Shown: positions 23,596-34,272 of the stretch, piece by piece
Position numbering within the stretch: the first letter of the stretch is position 1
Layout of the letters: every line of letters starts with the position of its first letter
Assembly: GCA_030295235.1 (NCBI GenBank)
Contig: AP026123.1
Coordinates: 620,001 to 684,000, forward strand
Direction of reading: 5' to 3'
Origin: Fistulifera solaris
Taxonomy: Eukaryota > Bacillariophyta > Bacillariophyceae > Naviculales > Stauroneidaceae
Length of the DNA: 64,000 bases
Program-made: the position numbers and the translations under genes
Notes under the pieces: generated by a model
Database searches by the model: none
The model's input: the letters and a program-made list of their open reading frames with translations, nothing else
Told to the model about the DNA's origin: nothing

Positions 23596-24233
23596 GTTCT
23601 ATCTATTTTGTTTAGAATAAGAAGTAGTAGACTAGATTTTTTTTTAAAAAAAATTTTTCTAGTTTGTAGTTTGCTCCATGTTTGGACCTGGTATACATAG
23701 ATCACAGCGTTGGTGACTTCTCGAGTCATCCAATTGATCGAACACAATTCACGTCGCACCCGGTAATCGCTAATTCGGGAGCACTGGCAATCGACCCTGC
23801 GCGAATTTGATTTCCGCTCAAATAATTATGCTTTCTTGTTTTCGAAAAGTTAGTCACCATTAGATCATCTTCAGAGAACCATGTCAGCACTTGTGCATTG
23901 CAGGCAGCTACCAGGTACAGAGGTTAAATAATACAGATTGCCCGTATTCAAGTTACGACCGAACGCAACCATAATACGTCCATGATCTTCTCCCATTTCG
24001 TACGGACGCGGGCACGTTTGGACTTATTCTCGATTCCCGTTCATATCTCTTTCTTTTCGTCTTTTGTTGTTTTATTTCAGCTCATACCGTGGCCAAGCTG
24101 TCTAGAGAAGGTGCAGTGACTAGATTTGCACGCCGCAACTTCCTTCTCGAGAACAAGTACCAAGCGTGCTATATCTTGCATTGTAACGAAGCTGTCATGC
24201 GACCATGGTGAACGTGAACACTTTTTTTTTCAA

Positions 24234-24780
24234 TCACAGTCTTGATTCGAGCGCCTTCTCTTCGTCGGCTATCTTTACCAATCCCCATCCACTGAATCGA
24301 TTGTACTCCACTAACCGCAAGGAATATCCCCCAAACAGACCCTCTTTAGCCGCAAGCTCACATACCTGCCGTTGGAAAGATAGGCTGATCAAGATGATCC
24401 CACGTTTCGACTTGATATGCATCACAACATCTAGTACAGGAGTCCTTTCCAACACGATCATAGCAGCTGCTACGTCAAAACAGAACGATTATGTCCTCCG
24501 AGGCAATGAAGTAGAATGTTCCCACCCTTCCTGTAAGAAATTCCTGCATTCTTCCCGATGCAAACCAAGCATATCGTAATGTTCTTCGTCGACACCCTTG
24601 ACATGAAAATGTCGAATGTTTTCACGAGCCAGTAATCCCTGAATCATCAGCTGCACTTTTTCGTCCATCATGTAATTTGTACTCACGACGTGTGTAATGT
24701 CGGCTACCCAGGTCAGTTCTCGTTCACGGGCACTTTTTGACTTTCAGGTTTGTCAACGCATCGGAGAGGTAAATAAGCCA
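24234..24780 (-). pseudogene. Unidentified minus-strand coding remnant with in-frame stop
   Basis: One minus-strand frame reads as plausible protein on both sides of a TAA at 24,489-24,491. Upstream: ELTWVADITHVVSTNYMM, DEKVQLMIQGLLAREN, HVKGVDEEHYDMLGLH. Downstream: FDVAAAMIVLERTPVLDVV, FQRQVCELAAKEGLFGG, ending EKALESRL at 24,234. The stop might be removed by an intron I could not place, or may be real. No family was recognised. The region from 24,780 to 25,454 shows no further convincing gene. Confidence 0.35.
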
Positions 24781-25454
24781 TGGTCTCTCTGGTCAGCCTC
24801 ACGTGTTACTATGTTGTTCATTCACCGCTCGAACCCATGCCTACAGGGTTTCATCCTCTTCCAAATTTAATCAAGTCTTTTTGAAGGTTCCTTTGATCGT
24901 TATACCTTGTAAAATATGTACCAGTAATGCGAGGGGTTTATTGTGTGTTGTTGTTGGTGCGCGTTTTATTTACTCCGTATTTTCTTTGCGTCTTTTCAAC
25001 TTTTCGATCGATCGTTATTACTGCACTTTGACGGATGGGTGGACAGATTTTCCAGTCCCGCCATGATTCTCAAATTCTCTGTTTTTTGCTTTCCCATCAA
25101 ATCGTTGCACTTTCTTGTTCTTTTGACGTATCGTTGTCGATGCGATGTTGCCTATTGTGTGTTGACATAGCTTGTCCATGTTGGAGAAAGCGAAGATGGC
25201 ATTGGTGCACACAATACCTGGTAACAGAGCAGAAAAAAATGGTGTGATCGAAAATCGGTCAACATCTATAAGGTTAAAGGATCGACGTTGGGAACACTTT
25301 TCGTCCCTTCGCGATCGCGAGCGATGGAAGTTTGTTATTGCCTATTGCCTCGGTTATTCGTCGGATGACGAAACATCCAGAATGACCATGAAATAAAGAT
25401 GTACGAAAGCTTCTTTTCCCTTTCTATACGAAACAATACGGAAAGAAAGTAACA

Positions 25455-26738
25455 ATGCGATGGCTGAACGAAGAAGTACCGGGAGCAACATGGACCATGT
25501 CGATTGCCAATTGCCATTCTCATTCGTTAGTCGGGAAAGTGCAAATCGACGGGAGTGATGTGCTGTTGTTGATCGATACAAAAGCGACCGATGTATTCCT
25601 GGCGGATCATGTAAGTACACTCAGCAAGTCCCTGTTGAGACGGATGACAGTGTGACTCAACCTTGCTTTACGCGACAGAGTTTATCGTCGTCACATTCGG
25701 TTCCGATCGGCTTGGACAGTCAAATCGAAGCCTTCGATCAAGTCTATCAACAATATACTGGAGATGTCCCATTACCCTGCAACGCCAATGGAATATTAGG
25801 ACTCGGACGAAGCGCAACGACCTCCACCAATGAAACCAGCGTTCTCGGTCATCTGTCTTCCCTCTTGAAACACAACATGTTTGCCATCTACGCCACCACG
25901 ACAGATGACACGAATGCCAACGATAATGTCCTGTCAACGTCTTCTAAAATTGTATGGGGCGGATATGATAATCGTCATTATCAGGATTGTTTGGAATGGA
26001 ATAGTGTGGGTCAATGGGAAGAGGAACAATTGTTCCAAGGCGGTTGGGATGTGGTGTTGCAAGGGGCGTTTTGTCGGTGGAGTCGATTTACCGGACAGCC
26101 AAGAGGCGCTCATTGATACAACGACCTACAATATCCAATGTCCTTCAACAGCGTTGGAAAGAATCATTGAGGTCAACAAATTGGTGTGTTACAAACACAG
26201 TGACGACGCAATGGTAGCGGTGGATTGCGTTTCGGGGGAATATAATGTCTTGGCACTCGCCGATTGTGGTGCCCATTTCGAAAGCTTGGGATTTTACATG
26301 GACGGACACACCTACTACATGAGCAAAGACAATTTAATGTACGAAATAACGGGCTCATCTCACGAAAAGATCTGCGCGCTCCGACTGGAACCTTCCAACA
26401 CGACCGAGAGTTGGGTGCTGGGGACCATTTTCATGACGCGCTATTATACCGTGTTTGATTTTGCTCGCAATCGCATCGGATTCGCCGTGCGCAGTGAAGG
26501 CCGCAACAAAGAACGGTGTCCCGACGACTGGTCCGAGGATATTCGTTACGATGGAAAGCCCATTCCGGTTCCGACGGCTCCACCGACTGCAGCTCCCACG
26601 TCGGCACCCACCATTCTTCTTCCACCCAGCAATGAACCAGGGCCCTCGATGGTGCCAATCATTGCTTCAGCTCTACTGATTCTGTTGTGCTTTGGCTTGT
26701 TTCGAGGGGGGAAGTCGACGGCGGCGGCGGATCCATGA
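25455..26738 (+). CDS. Pepsin-family (A1) aspartic protease homologue, probably inactive, membrane-anchored
   Basis: Exons 25,455-25,610 and 25,679-26,738; intron of 68 nt (GTAAGT...CAG). About 404 aa after a frame break in the T run 26,069-26,072. Family features: NGILGLGR, WGGYDNRHY and the C-terminal WVLGTIFMTRYYTVFDFARNRIGFA, which is the classic end of A1 proteases. The two catalytic motifs are degenerate: DTKAT where DTGS is expected and IDTTTYNIQCPS where D-T/S-G is expected, so both Asp remain but both Gly are lost. Only a short stretch separates lobe-1 Asp from the next strand, so the flap region seems missing, and there is no signal peptide. A Pro/Thr-rich stalk (PTAAPTSAPT) precedes one C-terminal membrane segment (VPIIASALLILLCFGLF). 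Likely a decaying or non-catalytic surface protein. Confidence 0.72.
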
Positions 26739-26908
26739 ATCGAACAATCAATATTCGCTGGCGTCCCGTCACGAAGATGCCGAAGCGCCTGGTCTCGAAT
26801 TGATGTGAGTAGGAGTAGGTCATAGGTAGACTAGCAATAGAATGGTTTAAAGATTTTTCTTAGAAGAAATCGTCCGGATTTTCCTTCTTGTGTTCCTCCC
26901 CCCGATTC
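26508..26908 (+). repeat. Left copy of a ~400-bp segmental duplication flanking the array
   Basis: It begins at AAAGAACGGTGTCCCG inside the protease gene, runs through its stop codon and ends in sequence that matches the last codons of the TMEM70-like gene on the other strand. The matching right copy is 29,188-29,583. The two copies are near-identical by eye. Confidence 0.9.
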
Positions 26909-29060
26909 GAATGCGTTTCGAATGAAGATGATAGTTAGTTCATATTTCATACTCCGGAGTATATTGGTATTTGAATGGTATATGATTATACACTGCGCTT
27001 TTTGGTTTGAGGACCACTTTCGTTTTCTTCTTTGATAGTGACTGAAATTTAGTCGCGATCGCGTAGAACCAACACTTTACCATCATAGTAAAAATGGCAG
27101 TCGACGATACGGATGCTTTTCGACGCAAATAGTTGCGTTTCGAATGAAGATGACAGTTAGTTCATATTTCATATATTGGTATTTGAATGGTATTTGATTT
27201 TACACTTCGCGCTTTTGTTTGTGAACAACTTTGGTGCTCTCGTTGCTTTGGGGGCGTTTTAAAAGTGACTGAAATTTAGTCGCGATCGCGTAGAACCAAC
27301 ACTTTACTGTTATAGTGAAAATGGCAGTCGACGATACGGATGCTTTTCGACGCAAATAGTTGCGTTTCGAATGAAGATGACATTTAGTTCATATTTCATA
27401 TATTGGTATTTGAATGGTATTTGATTATACACTTCGCGCTTTTGTTTGTGAACAACTTTGGTGCTCTCATTGCTTCGGTGGCGTTTCAAATGACTGAAAT
27501 TTAGTCGCGATCGCGTACAACCAACACTTTACTGTTATAGTGAAAATGGCAGTCGACGATACGGATGCTTTTCGACGCAAATAGTTGCGTTTCGAATGAA
27601 GATAGTATTTGAAAGGTGTTTGATTATACACTTCACGCTTTTGTTTGTGAACAACTTTGGTGTTCTCATTGCGTCGGTGGCGTTTTAAAAGTGACTGAAA
27701 TTTAGTCGCGATCGCGTAGAACCAACACTTTACCATCATAGTAAAAATGGCAGTCGACGATACGGATGCTTTTCGACGCAAATAGTTGCGTTTCGAATGA
27801 AGATGACATTTAGTTCATATTTCATATATTGGTATTTGAATGGTATTTGATTATACACTTCGCGCTTTTGTTTGTGAACAACTTTGGTGCTCTCATTGCT
27901 TAATTTGTCGCGATCGCGTAGAACCAACACTTTACCATGATAGTGAAATTTCAGTCGACGACACGGATGCTTTTCGACGCAAATAGTTGCGTTTCGAATG
28001 AAGATGATAGTTAGTTCATATTTCATACTCCGGAGTATATTGGTATCTGAATGGTATTTGATTATACACTTCACGCTTTTGTTTGTGAACAACTTTGGTG
28101 CTCTCATTGCTTTGGGGGCGTTTTAAAAGTGACTGAAATTTAGTCGCGATCGCGTAGAACCAACACTTTACCATGATAGTGAAAATGGCAGTCGACGATA
28201 CGGATGCTTTTCGACGCAAATAGTTGCGTTTCGAATGAAGATGACATTTAGTTCATATTTCATATATTGGTATTTGAATGGTATTTGATTTTACACTTCG
28301 CGCTTTTGTTTGTGAACAACTTTGGTGCTCTCATTGCTTCGGTGGTGTTTTAAAAGTGACTGAAATTTAGTCGCGATCGCGTAGAACCAACACTTTACCA
28401 TCATAGTAAAAATGGCAGTCGACGATACGGATGCTTTTCGACGCAAATAGTTGCGTTTCGAATGAAGATGACAGTTAGTTCATATTTCATATATTGGTAT
28501 CTGAATGGCATTTGATTATACACTTCACGCTTTTGCTTGTGAACAACTTTGGTGCTCTCATTGCTTCAGTGGTGTTTTAAAAGTGACTGAAATTTAGTCG
28601 CGATCGCGTAGAACCAACACTTTACTGTTATAGTGAAAATGGCAGTCGACGATACGGATGCTTTTCGAACGCAAATAGTTGCGTTTCGACTAAAAATGAT
28701 AGTTGGTTCATATTTCATGGTATTTGATTATACACTTCACGCTTTTGTTTGTGAACAACTTTGGTGCTCTCATTGCTTTGGGGGCGTTTCAAAAGTGACT
28801 GAAATTTAGTCGCGATCGCGTAGAACCAACACTTTACCATCATAGTAAAAATGGCAATCGACGATACGGATGCTTTTCGACGCAAATACTTGTAGTTGCG
28901 TTTCGAAAGAAGATAGTATTTGAAAGGTTTTTGATTTTATACAATTCGCGATTTTGTTTGTGAACAAAGATCTTTGGTGCTCTCATTGCTTCGGTGGCGT
29001 TTTAAGTGACTTTTTTTTTTTATGTCGCGATCGCGTACAACCAACACTTTACCATCATAC
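26905..29060. repeat. Ten-copy tandem array of 201-236-bp units
   Basis: Each unit contains TCGCGATCGCGTA; this anchor occurs at 27,053, 27,280, 27,505, 27,706, 27,908, 28,144, 28,371, 28,598, 28,810 and 29,025. Unit length varies because segments around the ATATTGGTATTTGAATGG stretch are deleted in some copies. Short minus-strand open frames (starting MRRKASVSSTAIFT) recur in it but are broken at different points. I treat the array as non-coding. Confidence 0.93.
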
Positions 29061-29187
29061 TTTGTAGTAGCGGGCAGCGCTCTTCCAACAATTCTCAATT
29101 ATTATAAAATGTTATTATGCTAAAACGTTGGAGAGAGCTGCCGTTGCCACGGACTTCTAAACTTTTTTGCTTCGTAAGCCGTAAGCG

Positions 29188-29583
29188 AAAGAACGGTGTC
29201 CCGACGACTGGTCCGAGGATATTCGTTACGATGGAAAGCCCATTCCGGTTCCGACGGCTCCACCGACTGCAGCTCCCATGTCGGCACCCACCATTCTTCT
29301 TCAACCCAACAATGAGCAAGGGCCTTCGATGGTACCAATTATTGCTTCAGCTCTAGTGATTCCGTTGTGCTTTGGCTTGTTTCGAGGGGGGGAGTCGACG
29401 GCCGCGGCGGATTAATGAATCGAACAACCAATATTCATTGACGTCCCGTCACGAAGATGCCGAAGCGCCTGGACTAGAATTGATGTGAATTAGGAGAAGT
29501 AGACTAGCAATAGAATGGTTTAAAGATTTTTCTTAGAAAAAATCGTCCGGATTTTCCTTCTTGTGTTCCTCTACTCGATTCGG
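29188..29583 (+). repeat. Right copy of the ~400-bp segmental duplication (protease 3' end)
   Basis: Repeats the final part of the aspartic protease coding region (stalk, membrane segment and stop near 29,415) and continues into the 3' end of the TMEM70-like gene, which here is intact. It has no protease body upstream, so the protease part is a dead copy. A few substitutions separate it from 26,508-26,908. Confidence 0.9.
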
Positions 29584-30201
29584 ATCGACGAGTTGTAATT
29601 GTTTCCTCAGTGTTGCATTATGAACATACTCTGGATGTACATACAACTGCTTCCCTTTCGCAACAAAATTACACAACGGATGCAATCCTTTGTAGGGAAC
29701 TACATCCGTTTCCGGATCAAAGACAGTTTCCACACTGGTCAAGAATAGGCTACGTGAGACCGCCTTGAGCAAGCAATCGGATTCTTTCATTTCGTTCGGT
29801 AGGGCCATTGAATTGATTTCATCAGTGGCAACCCCTGCTTTCTTTTTATGATGACATTTCCGCACGGGAATCTTTTCTATCTTGTACACGTAGGGCGAAA
29901 AGACAAAATGAATGGCGGCGGTCGAGACCACGGAACCGGCGACGAATGTCATACCGAATGCCAGAATGCCCACTTCGACGTCGGGTATTCCTCGTATGGC
30001 ACAAAACGCGGGCAGACCGACACTTCCGGTGAAAGCCGATAACACCGAAACGGCCCTCAATCGTGTGACAATCCCTCCCATGGGCGATTCGTACAACACA
30101 GTGGAGGCTTCATCGGTAGCAAAGTTGCGACACGGCCATGATGTTACACGAAATGACGCTGACGGCCAAATCATCCGCGCTGGCACTAACTTGAAAGACA
30201 T
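29533..30201 (-). CDS. TMEM70-like mitochondrial membrane protein
   Basis: About 222 aa from the Met at 30,201 (MSFKLVPARM); the open frame extends further upstream without support. The N-terminus is basic and hydroxylated, as expected for a mitochondrial presequence. The pattern YESPMGGIVTRLRAVSVLS, then two hydrophobic hairpin segments (GSVGLPAFCAIRG and VGILAFGMTFVAGSVVSTAAIHF) followed by SPYVYKIEKI, fits the TMEM70/TMEM186/TMEM223 family, whose members assist assembly of respiratory complexes. The C-terminus is charged and ends PDDFF. The last codons are duplicated at 26,850-26,900. Subfamily cannot be decided. Confidence 0.68.
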   Translation of the reverse strand: MSFKLVPARMIWPSASFRVTSWPCRNFATDEASTVLYESPMGGIVTRLRAVSVLSAFTGSVGLPAFCAIRGIPDVEVGILAFGMTFVAGSVVSTAAIHFVFSPYVYKIEKIPVRKCHHKKKAGVATDEINSMALPNEMKESDCLLKAVSRSLFLTSVETVFDPETDVVPYKGLHPLCNFVAKGKQLYVHPEYVHNATLRKQLQLVDPNRVEEHKKENPDDFF

Positions 30202-30585
30202 CGTCGCTTTATAAAGATTAGCGAAAAAAAAACAAAAGTCTAAATAATACACAGCAGCAAAATAAATGTTGTGGGTGTGTCGCCGTTTAAAAAAAAAAAA
30301 GCGGGGAGGGGGGAATTCGTGATAGAATCCAGTCGGATTAACTCGGGTGCCGGCAGTACAAGTCGCCTCGTTGCTAGGGCAAGTTAGACTACAGACCGAA
30401 CAAGATAGCGGAGTACCGTACCGAGTTGAGAAGTGAAAGTGGCACACATGTCTTCTAACCTGTCGATGAGTAGCGTAGCAGCAGCAATTGATTTCGCTAA
30501 TCTACAATGGTGCACGCAGCAATTGTCAACGAATTTATGACAAAAATATACATAGTACCCCTTATTTCTGTGTCGTGACTTATGA

Positions 30586-32206
30586 CTATGGCTCATAGCG
30601 TCCCGGCCCCATCGCCATGGAGTTCCCACAACTCTTTAAGTCAACAACTACGGCAGAGAAATTATCCGTCGATCCGCATGACTTTGCGTGTTCACATAGA
30701 TTGCGAGCCGCCCATTTGAAGCGATCGGTATCGATCATCAGCTTTCCATGCTCCATTGCACAAGACGATGCTATCACTACGTGAGCGGCCTCCTCATTGT
30801 CCAGCACATCCCAGATTCCGTCCGACGATACAATGAGGAACAAATCATCCTTTCCAATGTCATATTCACAAATCTCCGGATCCGCAATCACGTAAGGCTT
30901 CAGACTGGCATCGCCAATAGAGCGCGATACAGACAACAAGCCCTCCTGAACGAATTTTTAATGCGTAGAAAAGAGGGTGAGAAGAGATAGTAGAAGGAAT
31001 ACAACCGAATATAAGATCGTGACGGTGCTTTTGTGGAGCAGCGTAAAAACCAGACTTACCACTCTCCATCGTCCCCAATGAATAACTCTACCCCCGAGCT
31101 CTGTAATCCGCCGTGTTTCATCCGGTAAACCGGGCTTGTGATCGCGACTCAGTCTTACAATCGAACCATCCCGCCGAACAATAATAGCCCGGGAATCTCC
31201 CGCATTCGCGCATACGACGCGTCGCCCTCCCACAAGCGTCACAGCACACGCCGTACTTCCATCTGGTTGACCTGTTCTCACAAAGTCATCATCAACTGAT
31301 AGAAAAGTATTCTTCATGGCGTAACCCAGATCATACGGATAAGATTTGTCATTCCGAAGATAGGCCGTCATCCAATCGGCACAAAACTGACTGGCCTTGT
31401 CTCCCCCGTGACCATCAAAGATCCCCAAGAACGTCAGTGGCATAGTCAGCCGCTGCGTCCGCTTTCTTCCGTATGTCACTTCCACATCCTGTGAATTTGA
31501 CTTGACATCCACAGCAGGACTTACTTCGACCTGCACGGCATCGAGATTCTCAACGCAATACCTGTTTCCGAAAAAGCAACGAATGAGAAGAGGGCTCGAT
31601 GTTGGATTCTATCAATGAAAGACAAAAAACTTACCGATCTTCCATGTAAGGTCGTCCTCCCTCATCACTCCAGTGACTAACGTTAAGATGTATCCCATTA
31701 GGACGCAATTCCCGTCGTTCCATTACCGAAGGACCGACCGGTTGTTTCTCTGCCCCATCCGTAATAGATGATCTCAACGAATATCTCACTCGAGTCAGAT
31801 GAGCCGGAAGCGAAGCTGGAGTGTGTCCGAAAATATCACCCATTTCCGAAGCTAAAGGAGACGGCGGAGATGTCAATTCTGATTCTACTTCTTGAGATCG
31901 ACTATTTCGCAAAAACTTTGGCACCCCTAAACACGATTTTGTCGAGATCCCTTTGAATTTCATACAGTGGTCGCGATAACTCTCTCCCGGATCCGATTCG
32001 TACGGATCTTCCTCCGCAGCAGGCGCACTGCGACTCCGGCGTCGCGTAGTGTCGTCGTTCCGTTCCTTATTCTTTCGTGCTAGCCGCTTCTTTCGCAGCT
32101 CCCATCCGTTTGATTTACTTGCCGTTGTTGATTCTTCCAGTGACTGATTTTCCTCCACAGTTTCCATCGTCGCTTCTCCGCTTCGTGATCGAAAGAATGG
32201 CGCCAT
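30586..32206 (-). CDS. PP2C-family Ser/Thr protein phosphatase
   Basis: Three minus-strand exons: 31,635-32,206, 31,060-31,561 and 30,586-30,945; introns of 73 and 114 nt with GTAAGT donors. The result is 477 aa with no frame break. Metal-binding PPM motifs are in order: GGRPYMEDR, GIFDGHGG, CANAGDSRAI, SRDHKPGLPDETRRI, LSVSRSIGD, SSDGIWDVL and GSTDNFSAVVVDL, so the active site looks complete. The first ~175 residues are a basic, Ser-rich region (KKRLARKNKER, RRRSRSAP) likely used for regulation or targeting. Substrates are unknown. Confidence 0.93.
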
Positions 32207-33460
32207 GGTAATGAAGAATGTAGTTCGAAACGTTTACAACTTTTCGTGTACCTGGTGGGAGTTGTCGCTAGTTTTCCTTAAGACAGATTTGTATGTGATT
32301 GCCGTTGAAAGATCCGCAACTGCGGTACCGACACAAGTTGCTTCAAGGATACTCTAACAACGTCAACAGCGGTGAAAGGTTCACGGATATTCTCTTTGAA
32401 ACTCGCTCTCTTGCTGTAATCGTAATTTCAGAATCTTAAAGTAAAACCTTTACGAACACGGCTTTATTGTTGAGTGGAAGATGTCCGCTGTCTCGCAGTA
32501 AAGTTTCAAACGAAACAAAGCGTAATACTAATATTTCAAATTGAAACGATCAATGATATCGACAACGGAATATTGCTTCCTAACGGGCTCAACACGTGCT
32601 GCAGTTGCATTTCTTCGGTTTCAGTCGCAGTCCGTTTCATCGCGTGGTTGGCCCCAAACAAACTCTCGTCTCGCTTCTCGTTCGTGCTTTCTTGCAGCGC
32701 TGGATTTCTTCCACCGTTTTCACTATCCAAAAAATATGTTATGCGCTATGATCCTATACAGCCTTGTATAAAGAATACTGCGATACTATCACTTTTAGCT
32801 TGGCTGCTTATTCTAACTATCGCTAAGTGAGACATGCGTTCTCTAAACAGCGAACGTTACTTAGGTGGCACGGTTTCGCCATTCCCAACACTCCCAACAA
32901 AACTCGTTCCACTTCGTCTTGCGGCATTACGGCTATACCACTTAAAGTAGTCTGGTGCGGACAAAGAATTTTGCCAAGAAAGGAATTCTCTTCGTGTTTT
33001 ACAAATAAGAAAATCAAAGAAGCGTAAAAAATAATGTCATAATGACGATTTCTGTTTAAAATATACAAAACTGGAGACTCTTGTTATATTTCTGCTTTCT
33101 GAGCACGTAACCAGTATGGACATACGGACATACGTTACTGGTAAAAGTCGAAGGAAAGCATTTTCATGATTTTCCTCTTTTTCTTTTCCTTGACGATGGC
33201 CTACTTTCTGTATCAGAGTTCTATTCCTCGTTAACCGAAAAATTGCAAACGGAATTTCGTCCACAACACACACACGCCACATGCCACCGACCGCCGACGC
33301 CGACCAAGAAAAGGAGGAATGACCTAAGCGCACCGAAGGCCAAAAGACATCTTCTGCACCAACATTGACCAACAAAGTTCAAGAAAGGTATTCAAAAAAG
33401 CTTATTGTTGACCAAAAAAGGAAAGCGTTTACTTCCAAAATTGACAGCACGATCAGAAGA
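32207..33460. other. Intergenic region, nothing assignable
   Basis: Gap of 1.25 kb between the divergently arranged phosphatase and ankyrin genes. Short open frames exist on both strands (for example minus-strand 32,823-33,068 and 33,037-33,375), but none shows a domain or clear codon bias. Promoters of both flanking genes should be here. Confidence 0.4.
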
Positions 33461-34201
33461 ATGCCAAGTACTTGTAGTGCAACTCAATTGCAATATCAAG
33501 TGCTGCTAGCTGCAGCAGCCCAAGATGGAGCGCTGGCGGAAGTTAAATTTCTAATCAACAACGAGAAAGTCGACATCAATGGAGGAGATGTTTTTGATGA
33601 GACTCCTTTGCATTGGGCCGTTTCGTCTCAAAATGCATCCGTCGTTCAATTTTTACTAGAAAACGGTGCCGATGTCAATCGGCCTCATCTCAAAACCCGA
33701 GAAACACCGCTGCACCGAGCGTGTTCCGCAGGAAGCTTAGAAGCAGTTCGTCTGCTCTTTCAATTTGGCGCCGATGGTGTATGCCTTGACAAAGTACGAC
33801 GATCACCCTTACAATCTGCAATTCAAAAGTGCCAATGGCACATCGCTCAATACTTTATTGAGGATCAACCAAAAATATTATCTTCCTGTCCGGAATTGTG
33901 CCTGCGGATCACTCAATTCGGTCAGATATCGTTGCTGAAACAATTTTTGAAAAAGGAAGCGGCAGACACATTGGCTTTTTGTTGGGCAATCCGACATCAG
34001 GCGATAGAACTAGTTACGGTATTTTTGCGCAGCAACGCTTCGTTAGTACACCGAGACCACCGTATAGGGGAAACCGCTTTGACGATGGCTTGTAAACAGC
34101 GCTTTCCGGATGCATTACATGCTATGCTCCGATCTCGCCCAGACGTTTGGCCGGATGTTGCTACTTTGTTATCGGGCAAGGGAGCAACAGACATCAGTTA
34201 G
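33461..34201 (+). CDS. Ankyrin-repeat protein
   Basis: About 246 aa from the first ATG at 33,461 (MPSTCSATQ). Ankyrin consensus units are clear: DETPLHWAVSSQNASVVQFLLENGADVN, then ETPLHRACSAGSLEAVRLLFQFGAD, a less typical one beginning RSPLQSAIQKCQWHIAQYF, and GETALTMACKQRFPDALHAML near the end. No other domain is present. It resembles ASB-type or generic scaffold ankyrin proteins; there is no SOCS box, so the partner is unknown. Confidence 0.82.
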   Translation: MPSTCSATQLQYQVLLAAAAQDGALAEVKFLINNEKVDINGGDVFDETPLHWAVSSQNASVVQFLLENGADVNRPHLKTRETPLHRACSAGSLEAVRLLFQFGADGVCLDKVRRSPLQSAIQKCQWHIAQYFIEDQPKILSSCPELCLRITQFGQISLLKQFLKKEAADTLAFCWAIRHQAIELVTVFLRSNASLVHRDHRIGETALTMACKQRFPDALHAMLRSRPDVWPDVATLLSGKGATDIS

Positions 34202-34272
34202 ACCTTAAATTTTACGCTAAAATATTGGTCTTTTTTTCAACGTCAAGTCGCGCAATAACTTTGCAACCAAAT

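Noticed and set aside
27467-28219. Minus-strand open frames beginning MRRKASVSSTAIFT, repeated in the array
   Set aside because: They recur only because the tandem unit recurs, end at different places, and are broken by unit-length changes; no domain is present.
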